A DNA stretch of 64,000 nt from Diphasiastrum complanatum. Taxonomy: Eukaryota > Streptophyta > Lycopodiopsida > Lycopodiales > Lycopodiaceae. Below, one piece after another: positions 52,828 to 64,000 of the stretch. The stretch lies in NCBI GenBank assembly GCA_029204225.1, contig CM055095.1, positions 41,939,723-42,003,722 on the forward strand, given 5' to 3'. Position 1 is the first letter of the stretch; each line of letters starts with the position of its first letter. The translations under genes and the position numbers were made by a program. The notes beneath the pieces were generated by a model. The model did not search any database. It had not been told where the DNA came from and saw nothing but the letters and a program-made list of their open reading frames with translations.

Positions 52828-52833
52828 GAAGAG
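52826..52833 (+). other. Polypurine tract of copia family E
   Basis: AGGAAGAG directly after the pol stop and before TGTGAAGAATTG. Weak but well placed. Confidence 0.65.
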
Positions 52834-53562
52834 TGTGAAGAATTGAAAAAGATTATCTATGTTAGATATCAGGGTCTTATGTTTTTTATATCAAGCATCT
52901 AGGTGTAGGATGTTGATAGGACCAAATTTGGCATAGATGGCAAATTACCCATTTCCACTTGTAATGCCACTATTTAGCCAAAATAGAGTAAGAGGCTAAA
53001 CTCGTGCCAATTAGAGTGTAGACAAGTGTAACACTTTTGTTTGATGAAATTTAAGAGTTCCAATAGGATTTAGAAGTGGAACCTTGAGGGTCCAATAGAA
53101 TTTGAGATTTGCTCGAAAATGGTCCAATAGAATTTAGAGGTGAATGGATCAATGGTCCAATAGGATTAAGAGGTGGCAAAAGTGTGGTCCAATCATAGTT
53201 AAGCATTGTGGTAGCTCGTGGATCTACTAGTATCATTGTACTTCTCATTTGGATCTAATCGATTAAGAGATTGAGTGGATTTTGAGTGTAAGTGATTTTC
53301 TAGCTTTCTCTCTCTACCCGAGAGCTCATGATGATTTTCTCTCTCTACCCGAGGAGAGCAGCTTGTTTTCACTTAGAATAATTTTTGGATACTTCCCACA
53401 CGTGTGAGTGAGATTTGGAAGTGGAATGCATGTAGTAGTGTGTTTTTGCCATAGAATCAAAGATAGATCTTCAATCTCAATCTACTCTTGATCTTGGTCA
53501 TCCACACACCTTAGGAGATCACAAGTACATGTTGTGGTCAGTCCACACGTGTGAATTTAACA
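52834..53562 (+). repeat. Copia family E 3' LTR (729 bp)
   Basis: Starts TGTGAAGAATTG and ends GTGAATTTAACA; TGT/ACA ends. CACACGTGTGA near the end occurs twice (53397 and 53544). GGTCCAATAG-like words repeat four times between 53050 and 53200. No second LTR is present, so the ends rest on the polypurine tract and the TG...CA rule. Confidence 0.75.
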
Positions 53563-53574
53563 AACAAATGTATA

Positions 53575-53699
53575 CATGAGCGAGACCTTAAAAATGTGAT
53601 ATCGTGTTGTATTACCCAAGAAGAATCACGAACACACTAAAATCAAAGGATCAACATTGGGAAGGGCCATATCGGATTCTCAATATTTTTAAAAACAAT
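53575..53699 (+). pseudogene. Gypsy integrase C-terminal fragment
   Basis: LYYPRRITNTLKSKDQHWEG followed by PYRILNIFKNNCWRL. The WEGPYRI motif is typical of the C-terminal part of gypsy integrases. It is cut by the family B LTR at 53700. Confidence 0.75.
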
Positions 53700-55113
53700 T
53701 GTTGGAGATTAAGCCCACAGTTGTCTCCTTGGAATCACAAACTCAGACAACCAACTTATTTGAAGAACGTCTACAACGAGCTTACGTCTGATCTCTAGGA
53801 AAAGGTAACCAATCTTGTCATAATTTCAAGTTCAGATGTTAAGTTTAATAACTTGAAGTCATTGAAGACTTGGCCATCTTCAAGGGCTTCCGCAAACTTG
53901 CATTTAGAACAAGTCTACGGAATACATTACTTTCGGGACAGTCTGCAAAAATGAACTATGTTCGAGAAAGCTTTGCAAAATGTTCGCGACAGTCCAAAAG
54001 TTCAACTATTTTTAACACCTTAGACTTTTATGCGAAATGTTTGCGACAGTTCAAAAGTTCAAATATTTTTTAACACCCTCAACTTTTTCACGAAATGTTT
54101 GCCACAGTTCAAAAGTTCAAATATTTTTTAACACCTTCGACTTTGTTCGCGAAATGTTTGTGAAGAGAGAGAAAATTCCCGAAGGTCATCTATTTTCATG
54201 AGTTAAACTGTTTTAAAGGCACCTTCGTCTTTTTAAGAGCACCTTTGCCTTTTTCGCAAAATCCCGAAGGTCATCTACTTTGAATGAGGAACGTTCCCAG
54301 CCACTTCCCAAAATTTGTGAAGTGAGAGAAAGGCACTTCCCTTATAAAGCAAAGTGAGAGAATTTGCAACGCCCTCGTCCACATCAACATTCCCTATGGG
54401 TTGATAGTATACACTATGTACAGTTGTCACAGAAGCCATATACTGCCAAGTACAACGGCTTATCTAATTAGGTGACAATCATTTATTGTAGTTAATACAT
54501 GGATGCAATCTATAAATAGATCATCCCAGCACAGATTACATGAGATGCTCCGTCCATAAGACGTATTATTTGAGCCTCCCAGTTACGCTGTCATTCTATT
54601 TGTAATCTCCATTATTCGTGCTTCAGTGTAATATAGCACCAACGTGCTTTCTATCTGTGTATAACATAGAATGAATGCTTGTTGTAATTGAATGCACTTT
54701 ATCACTGTTTGATCGCGCTTGTTTACTTACTCTAATCAGAACACAAATGTCTATGACTCCTCAGTTTTTGATCAGACGATGACTGTCTTTGATGCCTGAG
54801 GGACTTGCAATATCATACTGCTCTTCCATTTATTTCAGAACCATACTTCACATGAATCTGATTCTCAGTAAGACCACACACAAACCATTTCTTATCTCTT
54901 CGGTGGACTAACGTACTCTTGGTTTTTGAGAGTATGAATTAATTTTTAAGATCATGTTGGGCAATTAGAACACTTAAAGCTGTGATTACATTTAGCATAA
55001 GCTGTCTATTAGACTGTTTTGCATTTAGCAGCTGATTGTAATGGGAGAGCTATTCCGCAATATTCCTGCTCTCTTCTCCATTCGCGTTCTTCTATCTCCC
55101 TTGCCCCATCACA
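53700..55113 (+). repeat. Copia family B 5' LTR (1.4 kb)
   Basis: Starts TGTTGGAGATTAAG and ends CCCATCACA before the primer site. Inverted counterpart of 15003-16602. The last 500 bases match closely (for example GGTGGACTA near 54900 and GGGAGAGCTATTCCGCAATA near 55040). TATAAATAG near 54512 is a likely TATA box, so transcription may start about 30 bases further on. Confidence 0.9.
53940..54170. repeat. Minisatellite of about 57 bp in the family B 5' LTR
   Basis: Three to four units with CACAGTTCAAAAGTTCAAATA, TTTTTAACACC and GCGAAATGTTTG. The other LTR (near 16130-16260) has a different 28-bp repeat in the corresponding place, with CTGCAGACTGTA and GACACTTAGTG. Confidence 0.8.
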
Positions 55114-55114
55114 T

Positions 55115-55126
55115 TGGTATCAGAGC
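55115..55126 (+). other. Primer-binding site of copia family B
   Basis: TGGTATCAGAGC, the consensus tRNA-Met-type site, one base after the LTR end. Confidence 0.92.
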
Positions 55127-55179
55127 ATAGCTCATATAAATCGAGAGATTAAGTTTGTTTCATTTGTATTATTGCTAAC

Positions 55180-55779
55180 ATGTCTCATATAGGTAACTCT
55201 TCGTCATCATCCAACGAGGCTAGAATCATTGACAAGTTCAATGGTTCTAACTTCTGCATCTGAAAGTTAAAACTCCGGATGATATTGATAGATAGAGATC
55301 TTTGGGATGTAGTAGAAGGTGTTGACCTGAAACCAAAAGATGGTGATCAAGCAAAGGCATGGAAGATCAAGGATCAGAAGGCCTTAGCATGTACCACACT
55401 CAATCTGACCGGCTCCCAAATATCCCAAGTTACCACATGCAAAATCTCTAAGGATGTATTAGATTTGTTATCAAATCTCTATGAGACTCATGATGTAACC
55501 ACTAGATTACGTCTTAGAAGGAAGTTCTTTATTCTTAGCATGTCTGATTGTACTGCCATCACTTCTCACATCAACAGCTTCAAGTTAGATCAGTTATCAG
55601 TTGTAGGATGTTCTATTCAAATTGATGATGCCGTTATGACCTTGCTTTCTTCTCTTCCAAAGTCATATGAGCACTTTGTGGTGATGATCTCCACACAACT
55701 CGACCTCACTCTTCATATGTTAGCTTCAAATCGTTGCTTTGAAGCATCAAAGCTCTTGTGCAAAAGTGATACTGAATAG
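55180..55779 (+). pseudogene. Copia family B gag, 3' truncated
   Basis: ATG near 55180 opens MSHIGNSSSSSNEARIIDKF, NGSNFCI, a TGA in place of the conserved Trp, then KLKLRMILIDRDLWDVVEGV and DLKPKDGDQAKAWKIKDQKA. Further on: RLRLRRKFFILSMSDCTAIT, SHINSFKL and AVMTLLSSLPKSYEHFVVMI. It is the gag of the same copia group as families C and D. The frame ends at a TAG at 55777-55779 where the zinc knuckle should come, and the next sequence is unrelated. Only a stop at about 55261 and the truncation spoil it. Confidence 0.88.
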
Positions 55780-55794
55780 GGTAGTCCATCGTTT

Positions 55795-56442
55795 TAATTT
55801 GGAGGTTCCCTATCAACTGCTAACATTTTCAATGCGCAACTATTATTTCATCAAATCATATTTGAAATAACTCCACAATGTGGCAAATCTTACGATTGTT
55901 CTGATGTCATCTTTATGATGTTTGTGATACGTTTTTTATATTCCATCTTCATTTTACTTAATATGCACATAATCGATTGAGGCTATAATTAGATCATTTT
56001 GTGAAATGATTGACAAATGGTATGATAAATCATTTCAAGAAAAATGCTTTTGAGATCTTTGTAAGACCATGTGAAACAATGCTTATATGATAAAGAAGGT
56101 CCTAAGGTCCTCTAACCTGCTTGGTGAGAGAAGTTTTCCTACATAGACTATCCTTTGTTCCTCACTAGAGTTGGCTAGATTCATAGGTTAGTGGCCCTTT
56201 CAAGGAGATAGTCTTTGCAATGTCTTGGGATTTTGGCTCCCATCAACATTTTTGTAGAGCTATGATGATCTCATCTAGTGCATAGTCCTTGAAATGTTGT
56301 GGCACAACATGGTCTGGTTATTGGGTCAACCCTCTTGGAGCTATGTGGCTCTTACTAGTCTTTCTCCACTAGCCTCTTTGCCTTTGTACTCCTAATCAAT
56401 AAAAACTTAAAAATCTTATCAATGCAAAAAAAAAAAAAAAAA
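55795..56442 (+). other. Possible LINE or other retroposon 3' end with poly(A)
   Basis: A run of 17 A (56426-56442) follows TTTGTACTCCTAATCAATAAAAACTT. AATAAA-like signals just before an A run indicate a copied RNA 3' end, as in LINEs or processed pseudogenes. Before it, 56200-56390 is moderately GC-rich (GCTCCCATCAACATTT, GTTGTGGCACAACATGG) but has no readable frame. The left end is unknown. Confidence 0.5.
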
Positions 56443-58599
56443 CCACATAGGTTTACCAAGATTTCAATCTAAAAATTTCTCATTTATCACACTATTGTCA
56501 ATGCAAACATTTGCCAAGTTTTAAATAGCTCATTGCAAGTCTCTAACACAAAGGTAAATGGGCCCATCACTATTACCACTCACACTTGTGAATGCTTGCC
56601 ATGCATTAGTCATAGATGAATCCCAAAGAAAAATGAATGGAATGAACTCATACAAAATACTCATTTGGATCTAAAGTGCTAGCATATGTTTCACATACAC
56701 TACAATGCTTTTCACATCTTTTAAAAAATATAGAGATACCTACACTAAATGTAGCAACAACAAGATGAAATTGTCCAAAGCAAAACATAAATATGTAACA
56801 AATCATTTCGAAGTAGAAAACTAGAAAAAATATGTGATGTAGAAGAAAATTACAATGGTAAAATTTAAACACTTGTGACCCTGATATCCTTACAAGACCA
56901 CATTAAACTTGAATATAATTTTCCTATAGAATACTTAAAAGTTTTTAAATTTTCCATCAAGAATTAAAATAAAAATTTTATTGAGTCCTACAAGTGATAC
57001 TCATATGAAATGATTTACTTTGTGGAAGAGTTTACGCTCAATAATGAAGTTCTACCAAGAAACTATTTTATAATATCTCATAGCTCCGTGTGAAACAAAT
57101 TAATTTGACACTTGCTATTCATTTATATGCACATCTTTTTATGCGAAGAAAGTAGAAACAAATTGATGTGTACAATATTCAAATATCAATCTATGTGCAT
57201 TGACACGAACATTCTTCCATATTGAGGAAGTAGAGTGGAATGGTGCTTAGAATATTCATTTTGAAGAAAAAGTGACAATAACATAGGAATCACAAAGTAC
57301 AAGTAGCCCTACCAAGAAGTATGAAAGCTATGAGCAAATTCAGGTTAGTTTTATCCTAATCTATCATATAAAAAAAGCACAAAAGACAAATTACATCTTG
57401 TACAAATTCCAATAGATAGTATATTATTTTTCAGTTACAAACTAGAGTTTATCTAATGTAATTAATACATAATTTGATATTGTAAAACAATATCTGAAGC
57501 TATTATAGACATGGTGGAAAAAATCTGAAAAGCAGCTCCAAAATGCCAATGATAGAAAATTGGGTATGCTAATAAGTTTTTCTTTATAGTCCTTTCATTA
57601 TAAAATCTAGTAGTACCTACATCAAAGACATGCAAGACAATGATCCTATGCATTGGACATGGAATCATGTAGACCCACCTTTGCCTCTATTATTGTTGAA
57701 CTTTAATGACTATTCATGTGGTAGTAGAATAGATGTTTCAAAAGGTTCATTGTAGTGAGTGATTTTACCATGCTTTGGTATAATATTATTGAAGAATTTC
57801 AAGTAAAATTTACCAAAAAAAATTTGTAATTATATCTAAAGTAGTTTGTCTAGGTCCAAAACATGGATATTGAGTTGCATTATGGAATTGGGAATATACC
57901 AGATGGAAAAAGTGGTATATTTTGGTAAAGATATAAACATGTCAATTTTATTTATATGTCACATTGAACTTTTAGAAAGACACTAAAAAATTAAATGAAC
58001 ACAAAAATATATGCAAGCAACATAAAGACACAAAGAACTAAAAAGGAACCAAGATCACATGATAAAGAAAACATATATGATCAAGTAAGGTGAAGCATGC
58101 ATACTTATATCATGATAGTTAGATCATCACTTGGAAGATTCTTATGATAAAAAAAAGGTAACCAATGTCCCATAGCCAATAAACCACCAAAAACATATTA
58201 ATCTCAACACATATAGATATATGGACAACTACTAAGGACTCCAAAGACAAATATCAATCTTGTTTCTTCATGTATGCCTTGTCGAACTTTTTAGTTATAG
58301 CAAAGTTAGAAGAATACACCATATATCTATATAATGATAAATCATCAAAATTAAGAAGATTTATTATAATATCTAATTTATCTATATCAAAGTTGGGTGA
58401 TAAGGTTTTGAATCTTCTCTATCAAATACTACTGCCAAATATACAAAAATAAAAAAATAGCCCAACTAAAAAAAATTCTTGGGAGTGTGATCACTAGCAT
58501 CATTAGTGCTATTGCCTTGATTTGTCACTCTATGCCTCATAAAGCATTCACTTGTACAATGAACAAATTCACAACAATACATTGAACTAGATAATTATT
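56443..58599. other. AT-rich spacer, no gene seen
   Basis: Rich in A and T with only short chance frames (74 codons at most). No retroelement or gene motif found. Confidence 0.55.
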
Positions 58600-59150
58600 C
58601 ATGTTACCTTCATGTAAGGAAGTACACCCTTACATAATGAACTTGGATATTCGATTTCTACCCCTCTTGGCTCTATTCTTTCTCTTTCATTCTTCTTCAT
58701 TGTCCTTTGAGTTGATAGGTTGATGCTTTCCCCTTGCTTGCATGTTGGCATGTACAAAAATCATTCCTCACCAACTCACTATGCAATTCCTTCAAGGTAG
58801 GTACCTCTCCATGTCTCCTCAAGGTATTTTCACATAATTTAAAGAGTCAATGCAATGTGTCCTAAGGCTCATTTGTTATGATGTCTCTCTTCAACTCCAT
58901 AATGGATTCATTTGGCACATTTATTTTGATGGTGTGTAGAGCTTATCTAGCTCTCTTGTCAAATCTCAAATCTTTTTATGCTCCTTGAGATCTTTACTCA
59001 ACACCATACACAACATTCATTAGGTCATATATCACAAGTTTATTTTTCATCCAAAATTTTCAATTTGAGTGATTGAAAGAGGTCAATCTATCCTTGGATT
59101 CCAAGACTATGTTGCCATGAAGAGTGATTTGACTAGCATGTGAAAAACTA
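58600..59150 (-). pseudogene. Copia-type gag remnant, minus strand
   Basis: Minus-strand reading, with several stops: LESKDRLTSFNHSN, a stop, KFWMKNKLVIYDLMNVVYGV, KDLRFDKRARYALHTIKINV, PNESIMELKRDIITNEP, a stop, DTLHWLFKLCENTLRRHGEV. The pattern F-N-x-S-N-x-K-F-W-M-K-N-K-L followed by RARYALHTIKI and DTLHWLF matches the gag core of copia elements. No LTR is attached. The similarity is by layout and a few key residues only. Confidence 0.55.
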
Positions 59151-60479
59151 GTTTAAACTTGATGAATAGAGAATGCAATGCAAAAACACTAATCTTGTGG
59201 TTCCAAAATCCCTCTATATGTATGGAAACAAATCCTAAACACCTATAAGAGATCAAGAAAAGTTTAATTTGAAAGACTCCTACTCAGTTGGCAATTCTAT
59301 GAACATTGACAACAACACCATCCAACAATTTAGACTCAAATAAGTATTAAATGGAACCAAAATTGGACCTAAATTTCTATTAACGAAATATGGCTCAAAA
59401 GCACTGTAAGAAGCAGAGAAAATAGGGTATCAGGCTATTAGCTGATTTTATGACATAGCAAGATTGGACTAAAGAGAACATTAAAAAAAAATGAGTCATG
59501 AGTCTTGAAAACTGAAAAATGATATTTCTAATTCAACATACACTTCAAGGAGGAGAACTAGCAAAATCAATACAAATGACATTAGTGACTGAATGGAAAA
59601 GAGACAAATCATCAGCTAAAAGGGAGGACTAGCAATTGACATGGAAAAAGACTAGAAAATCGAACCACTATTGCAAAAAAGAAAAGCTGAAGGGAAAACC
59701 TCTTTCAACTCCTTATCACCTCATCTCATTCAAGGAGGATAACAAGCAATGCAATGCAAGTTGAAAAGAAAATGTTGTAGTGTACTCATGACGGGGGCAT
59801 TGACTTCCGGTGGGTGGATAACTCTCCCTCAAAATGTAATTAAGACAGGGACAATACTTTCATCATCCCTCCTCAACACCTTATGAAAAGACTATGGGGA
59901 AGAGGCATCCAAGTCAATGAGGCACATGGACAATGCAACAAAGATGAAAAGCCATAAAAATGAGGCACATGGGTCATGGGAGAAAACCACAAAAAACCAT
60001 AAAACGAGGGGGTTGAGACAAAGACACAAAAGAAAGAGGATATATAGAAAGCTCTTTGATGTCATAACTATTGTTCCTTTAGAAGAGAGAGAGAGAGAGC
60101 TTGTTTTTGTTTTATGAGAGTTCTTTTTAAAGAAGTGTTGTGATGGAAGACGTTTTTGGAAATGGATAGTGACATGACTCATTTTGTGAGAGTGAGTTTT
60201 GTATGAAGAAGACATACTTTCTATGAGGAAAAGTTTTAAATTTCTAGTGATTCGTCTTTTAGAATAGATATGAGATCAGAGTTTTGTCTTCCATTGGTAG
60301 TCTGTTTGATGGTCACGAAGGATCCATTAAGTTTAGGAGAAATCTATGACTTGCCACAGTTTGGACTCGATAGCATTTGAGACCACTATCCCATTTTAGA
60401 AAGCCTCTTGTTAAATGGAATATTTCAGCTAGCATTGAGACTATCCAGAGTTGATCCCTCATGAGCTAGATTCAGCTGA
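59151..60479. other. AT-rich spacer, no gene seen
   Basis: No motif. It contains a short GA run (about 60084-60099). A 107-codon minus-strand frame (59892-60215) has a hydrophobic stretch (FLYILFLLCLCLNPLVLWFF). It may be a chance frame over T-rich DNA. Confidence 0.45.
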
Positions 60480-60900
60480 CTTTTGCATGTCAAAATACAA
60501 TGCGATTTATCCTGAGCCTGCACTGAGACTCTGATCCAGTGCCGAGCCAGGAGGAAACACATCTGAAATCATTATGTCAGAATTGAAAGCGATGAGTCGG
60601 GCGCGAAGCATAGCTGAAATTTTTGTACCAAAAGACAAGGTTCAATACCTCCGATCCAACACTGAGCCAGGAGGAAACACATCGTAAATCATTATGTCAG
60701 AATTTGAAAGCCATGAATTTCTAGTCCAGCGCTGATCCAATCCAGCTGACATTTGCATTCCAAAATGCAAGGCTAATATTAAGGCTCTGATCCAACGATG
60801 AGCTGCGGAGACATCCCACTAAGGGTGTTATGCCAAAATACAGCGCACAACGTTTCAAGTCCAACGTTGAGCCAAGACCGGGCATATCTGAAACTTTTTG
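60480..60900. repeat. Diverged 120-bp tandem repeat
   Basis: GAGCCAGGAGGAAACACATC recurs exactly 120 bases apart (60544 and 60664), followed by ATTATGTCAGAATT in both. Less similar units flank these, with CCAAAAT.CAA and GATCCA(A/G) words near 60485, 60625, 60760 and 60833. About four units in all. Confidence 0.8.
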
Positions 60901-60904
60901 CAAA

Positions 60905-61125
60905 GTTCAATGCAGCTAATCGATCACACTTTAGAAGGGCCATTTCTGAGCCAAAGTTCTTCTCAAAAGTATGCGTGATCTCAAAGCTCTATTGCTGAGC
61001 TAGATACTAATGAAGGAGCAGCTGATCCATTGCACTTCAGAAGAGCCATTTCTGTGCCAAAGTTCTTCTCAGAAGTGTATGTGAGCTCAAAGCTCTATTT
61101 ATTGAGCCAGAAACTAATGAAGGAG
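60905..61125. repeat. 106-bp tandem repeat, two units
   Basis: GCCATTTCTG(A/T)GCCAAAG at 60939 and 61045, with CTCAAAGCTCTATT and ACTAATGAAGGAGC following in both. It adjoins the 120-bp repeat and shares GAGCCA words with it. Confidence 0.85.
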
Positions 61126-62482
61126 CTACTACTTGCCAATGATATGATATTTTTTGGTACTACTTTTTGAACCATAAATATCTCATACTAGCATCGGTTC
61201 TGTAATGAATATCACATTTCAAATATGAATTGCTACCAAGGAAATTAAGTTGCATGAGGGATTTGTGTCCAATGATGAGAATCTTGGCACACATACTCTC
61301 AGACTCCACTACACCAAATGCATCAAGATGAATGAGTGTCATATTTGTTTGAGCACAATAGGCTATCACTTCCATAGATGATTTACCAAATGATAAAGAC
61401 TAAGTACATGAAAGATGAAGTACAAGGTGTAACAATCAATCAGCTCATTATTACCAAAAAAACTTAAAGCTCATTACTACCAAGAAGGCTTAGACAAGCT
61501 TGATCTTCTACTTTTTCTCTACTTTTGTCATTATGATGGAGCTTGAGGTAAGAGTGTGTGAATTATTTTAACCTAGAGTTAGTACCTCTCCAAAATCAAC
61601 TTGTGAAATTAAGCCCTTTCGCAAGGCACCTCTTTAATTTAACATTTGACAAATTATGAGTGATTATGCACGAGTGGAGAGGTTGCCCTTGGCTGCAAGA
61701 CTGATTTTCTTAAAAAACATTAAGGCCGAAATTAGAACTTGGCATTTGCATTTTAGTTCACATTGTTAAGTGAAGAGTGCTTTTGCCTGTACACGTTTTA
61801 CTTTTTTCATTGCATATTTGATCTCCAACAGAACTTCAAGGCCGGAGTTCTCCAATTGTAGCTGGTAGTATTTTCATTTCTAACATAAATAATTAGATGG
61901 TGAAAAGAGTGGAGCAACTTCTGGTTGTGGATGCCAACAACTCCTCATGTGACATTGTGAACGTTTCTAGTTAGCTTCTAGAAGTCAGCTTTCATACCAG
62001 AATATCGGTTTCTGGAGGCAGATATGGAGCATCTTACAGCCTTACACCCTTCTACCACGCTGGTTTGACAGTTGAAAATAGGTGCTCAAATCAACACGTT
62101 TGTTAAGAGAAACTCCCCTGTATAATGTATTGCAGGACCCAGGTAATGGGCTGGAAACAGCTGTAGCTGCTGTTGATGTGGGTTCGGCGAAAATACTTGG
62201 AAAATGATGTGCTGACTCTGGAAAAAAATTTCACTCTCATAGCTGTGTGACAGGTGCATAATGTTAGGCCGAACTTCGAAGCTGCTGCACGTTGTGAAGG
62301 TATGAGATCTGATCATTAAAGTCTGCCGAAAATTATAACCGTCTACCTTCACATGGACAAGGCAAGCTGGACTAGGCTTTTAAGCACATGCACATGAAGA
62401 AATCCAGCTTGTGCGCTGCTTTCTCATCCACGTAAACACCTGCAGTTCTTTTTGCAATTCATTTGAAAGTTGCCTTAAATGG
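61126..62482. other. Mixed spacer, no gene recognised
   Basis: 61126-61850 is AT-rich. 61880-62110 is richer in GC and on the plus strand gives VEQLLVVDANNSSCDIVNVS and, after a stop, RISVSGGRYGASYSLTPFYH and AGLTVENRCSNQHVC. These look more protein-like than the surroundings, but I do not recognise them and there is no splice context. Confidence 0.3.
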
Positions 62483-62572
62483 CAAAATTTTTTACTTTTG
62501 AAAATTATAAGAGCAATGAATACATTCCAAAATTTTTTACTTTTGAAAATTATAAGAGCAATGAATACATTA
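62483..62572. repeat. 45-bp perfect or near-perfect tandem duplication
   Basis: Two units of CAAAATTTTTTACTTTTGAA with the following 25 bases to AATGAATACATT, period 45. The near-identity shows it is recent. Confidence 0.93.
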
Positions 62573-62702
62573 CACATTTGTAATGTACTTTTGCTATTTT
62601 TATAAAGTTTAAGAATCATCTTACGTTTTTTGTAAGGTACACTTTCTATTTTTGGAAAGCCGCACAAATCCAACTTGCTATTTTTGGAAGTCAACTTTCT
62701 AC

Positions 62703-62960
62703 AAATAGAAATAAAAAAAAAACTTTTTACACAGGGGAAGGCCCACAGGCGGGGGGCCTTCCGGGTTTGGAGGCGCCCTCGGGCTGCCTGAAAGCCCGGA
62801 AGATCCTCGCCCTAGGGCCTTTGTTGTAAAGCTACCTTTACAAGCTTTACTTCCAGCGCCATCGGCACCAGCTATGTCCCCGGCGCCAGCAGCGCCCCTG
62901 CTGCTCCCGGCAACAACGGCGCCGGTGCCGCTCCCGGCGCCACTGTGACCAGAATCCAGC
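62703..62960. repeat. GC-rich hairpin element, second example
   Basis: A poly(A) stretch and CTTTTTACACAGG lead into GC-rich DNA. Hairpins: GGAAGGCCC/GGGCCTTCC (62736-62762) and CGGGCT/AGCCCG (about 62780-62798). Then GGCGCC-, CCGGCGCC- and GCAGCGCC-like words repeat to 62960. It resembles the block at 38.0-39.4 kb in composition, in the ACAGG word next to T runs, and in hairpin style. A minus-strand frame of 111 codons over it is rich in Gly and Ala and is probably not a protein. Confidence 0.6.
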
Positions 62961-63239
62961 CGGCGCCAAGTTCCTATGGCTGAAAATCTTTGATCGGTTC
63001 TAGCAAAGTCCAGAGAGCTCAGATCGATGTGCAATCACCTCACACAATCTAGGCATGGGGCAAATTTTGAATGAAAGTTGATCAAAATGGGGGCAAATTC
63101 AAGGTGACCTAGCCATACTCACATGAGGAGACTGGCGAACATTGGACCTAATAAGTTGACAAGTTTTTGTTGTGGAAAGGAAAGTTTGTTATAGGCTTTC
63201 TCTGGACCAGCAATGATGAGGAAACATATGAGTACGCTG
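62961..63239. other. Spacer, no gene seen
   Basis: No motif visible. Confidence 0.5.
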
Positions 63240-63620
63240 GCTTGTGTTACGTGTAAGACAGCTGATCAATAAAGGAACTGTGAAAGTTGAGTCTTGCATG
63301 AGAGACTTGGTATTTCGAACGGACGCTAAGGGACAGTTCGCGTTGAGATCGGACTAGTGCAAACTCTGGGTGCATGTGTCTGATTCAAAGAGAGCTACTT
63401 GAAGCCAAGCTCGATGTACACTTCTTGTTTTGATTGTGAGGCAACTGACCAGTGATGGAATTGTGAAAGTCAAGTTTTGCGCGACGGACATGGTGCTTCA
63501 AACAAACGCAAAGAGATAGTTCGGATGCGGATCAAACTGGTGCGACCCTTTGGCTTTCCACGAGGCCAATGGTTACATTTGGGCTGATTCAAAGAGCTAC
63601 TTCAAGCTAAGTGAGAGGTG
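63240..63620. repeat. Tandem repeat of about 183 bp
   Basis: GGAA(C/T)TGTGAAAGT recurs at 63275 and 63458 with GACTTGGT/GACATGGT and ACAGTTCG/ATAGTTCGG words following. GATTCAAAGAG...CTACTT recurs at 63382 and 63595. Two or three diverged units. Confidence 0.75.
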
Positions 63621-64000
63621 CATTGCGGAGTACTCAATCTTTGCCTACCTTAAAGAGCCAATATGGAAAAGTATCAAGATCAGGCGGGGACAAGGAGAGA
63701 AATCAAGGTGCAGAAGCAACAAGGCACAGAGTGGACTATAAAGTGGGCAATCAAACGATAAATCCTTTGGCTCAGGGAGCCTTGATACCTGTGCGGAACT
63801 GAACAAATCTGGTGCTCAGGGAGCTCTACATAAAGTGCATCAAGGACAAGTCAGGCGCTCAAAGGAGTTCCAAAGTCGAAAGTTAGAAGCGACAGGGGCG
63901 AACATTTCAAAGAAAGGCCTCTGTCACCAGTTAATAAGTTTTTTGGGTTTTACGAAAGCGATATCAAATCTACGCTTTTCCCAGACAAAGATATATTTTC
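63621..64000. other. Right edge, no gene recognised
   Basis: A 63-codon plus-strand frame overlaps the tandem repeat and is unlikely to be real. GGCTCAGGGAGC- and GTGCTCAGGGAGC-like words recur near 63770 and 63812. Confidence 0.4.

Noticed and set aside
59892-60215. 107-codon minus-strand frame with a hydrophobic segment
   Set aside because: T-rich DNA gives Phe/Leu runs by chance. No start context, homologue or splice site is visible.
62699-63034. 111-codon minus-strand frame rich in Gly, Ala and Ser
   Set aside because: It lies over GGCGCC-type repeats and a poly(A) stretch. Composition explains it.
1-64000. Bacterial-type systems, CRISPR arrays, plasmid or viral genes
   Set aside because: No direct-repeat arrays with spacers, no operons and no bacterial gene order. 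Splice sites, plant-type LTR elements and base composition indicate plant nuclear DNA.

Overview
The window looks like nuclear DNA of a land plant with a large, repeat-rich genome. It holds only two stretches that look like host genes: the first exon of an aspartate/glutamate racemase-like gene and a broken last exon of an ABCB-type transporter. Almost everything else recognisable is decayed Ty1/copia, Ty3/gypsy and LINE-like retrotransposon sequence, nested and in both orientations, separated by AT-rich DNA. A fern, lycophyte or bryophyte is my best guess, from the LINE type and the large AT-rich spacers. This is a weak inference and a conifer is not excluded. No rRNA, tRNA gene, CRISPR or bacterial feature is visible.

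Layout. 86-5829: minus-strand Ty3/gypsy chromovirus (gag, zinc knuckle, protease, RT, RNase H, integrase, chromodomain), inserted in the gag of another gypsy element (5830-6501). 6640-7110: plus-strand gypsy RNase H. 7959-8885: racemase exon, ending in a good splice donor. 8886-11898: AT-rich spacer. 11899-14998: copia family A pieces. 15003-17703: minus-strand copia family B 3' half. 17705-23996: an unrecognised minus-strand coiled-coil ORF split by a whole copia family C element (18334-23522) with a perfect CCCAG target duplication. 23999-28625: gypsy and copia fragments and one unknown ORF. 29290-31275: LINE-like fragment with an RT end, a CCHC motif and a probable restriction-like endonuclease. 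31276-37145: elements with tRNA-Asp-type primer sites, plus a 1-kb near-palindrome (35641-36663).

38000-39400: GC-rich, hairpin-rich block. 39769-40243: ABCB pseudogene. 40708-43170: more family A pieces, including an inverted LTR pair. 43172-47507: copia family D, with a scrambled gag and a deleted RT. 49160-50818: gypsy with gag joined to RT and no protease. 50866-53562: copia family E, the best-preserved pol. 53700-55779: copia family B 5' LTR and gag. 55795-64000: mostly spacer, with a poly(A)-tailed retroposon end, a copia gag remnant, several short tandem repeats and a second GC-rich hairpin element.

How the parts relate. The retroelement parts do not work together now: every coding region has stops, frameshifts or missing domains. 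They record successive insertions (B into A, C into the coiled-coil ORF, B into gypsy integrase, the chromovirus into a gypsy gag). The best leads are the LINE with a probable restriction-like endonuclease, the 1-kb inverted repeat, the scrambled gag of copia D and the GC-rich hairpin elements.
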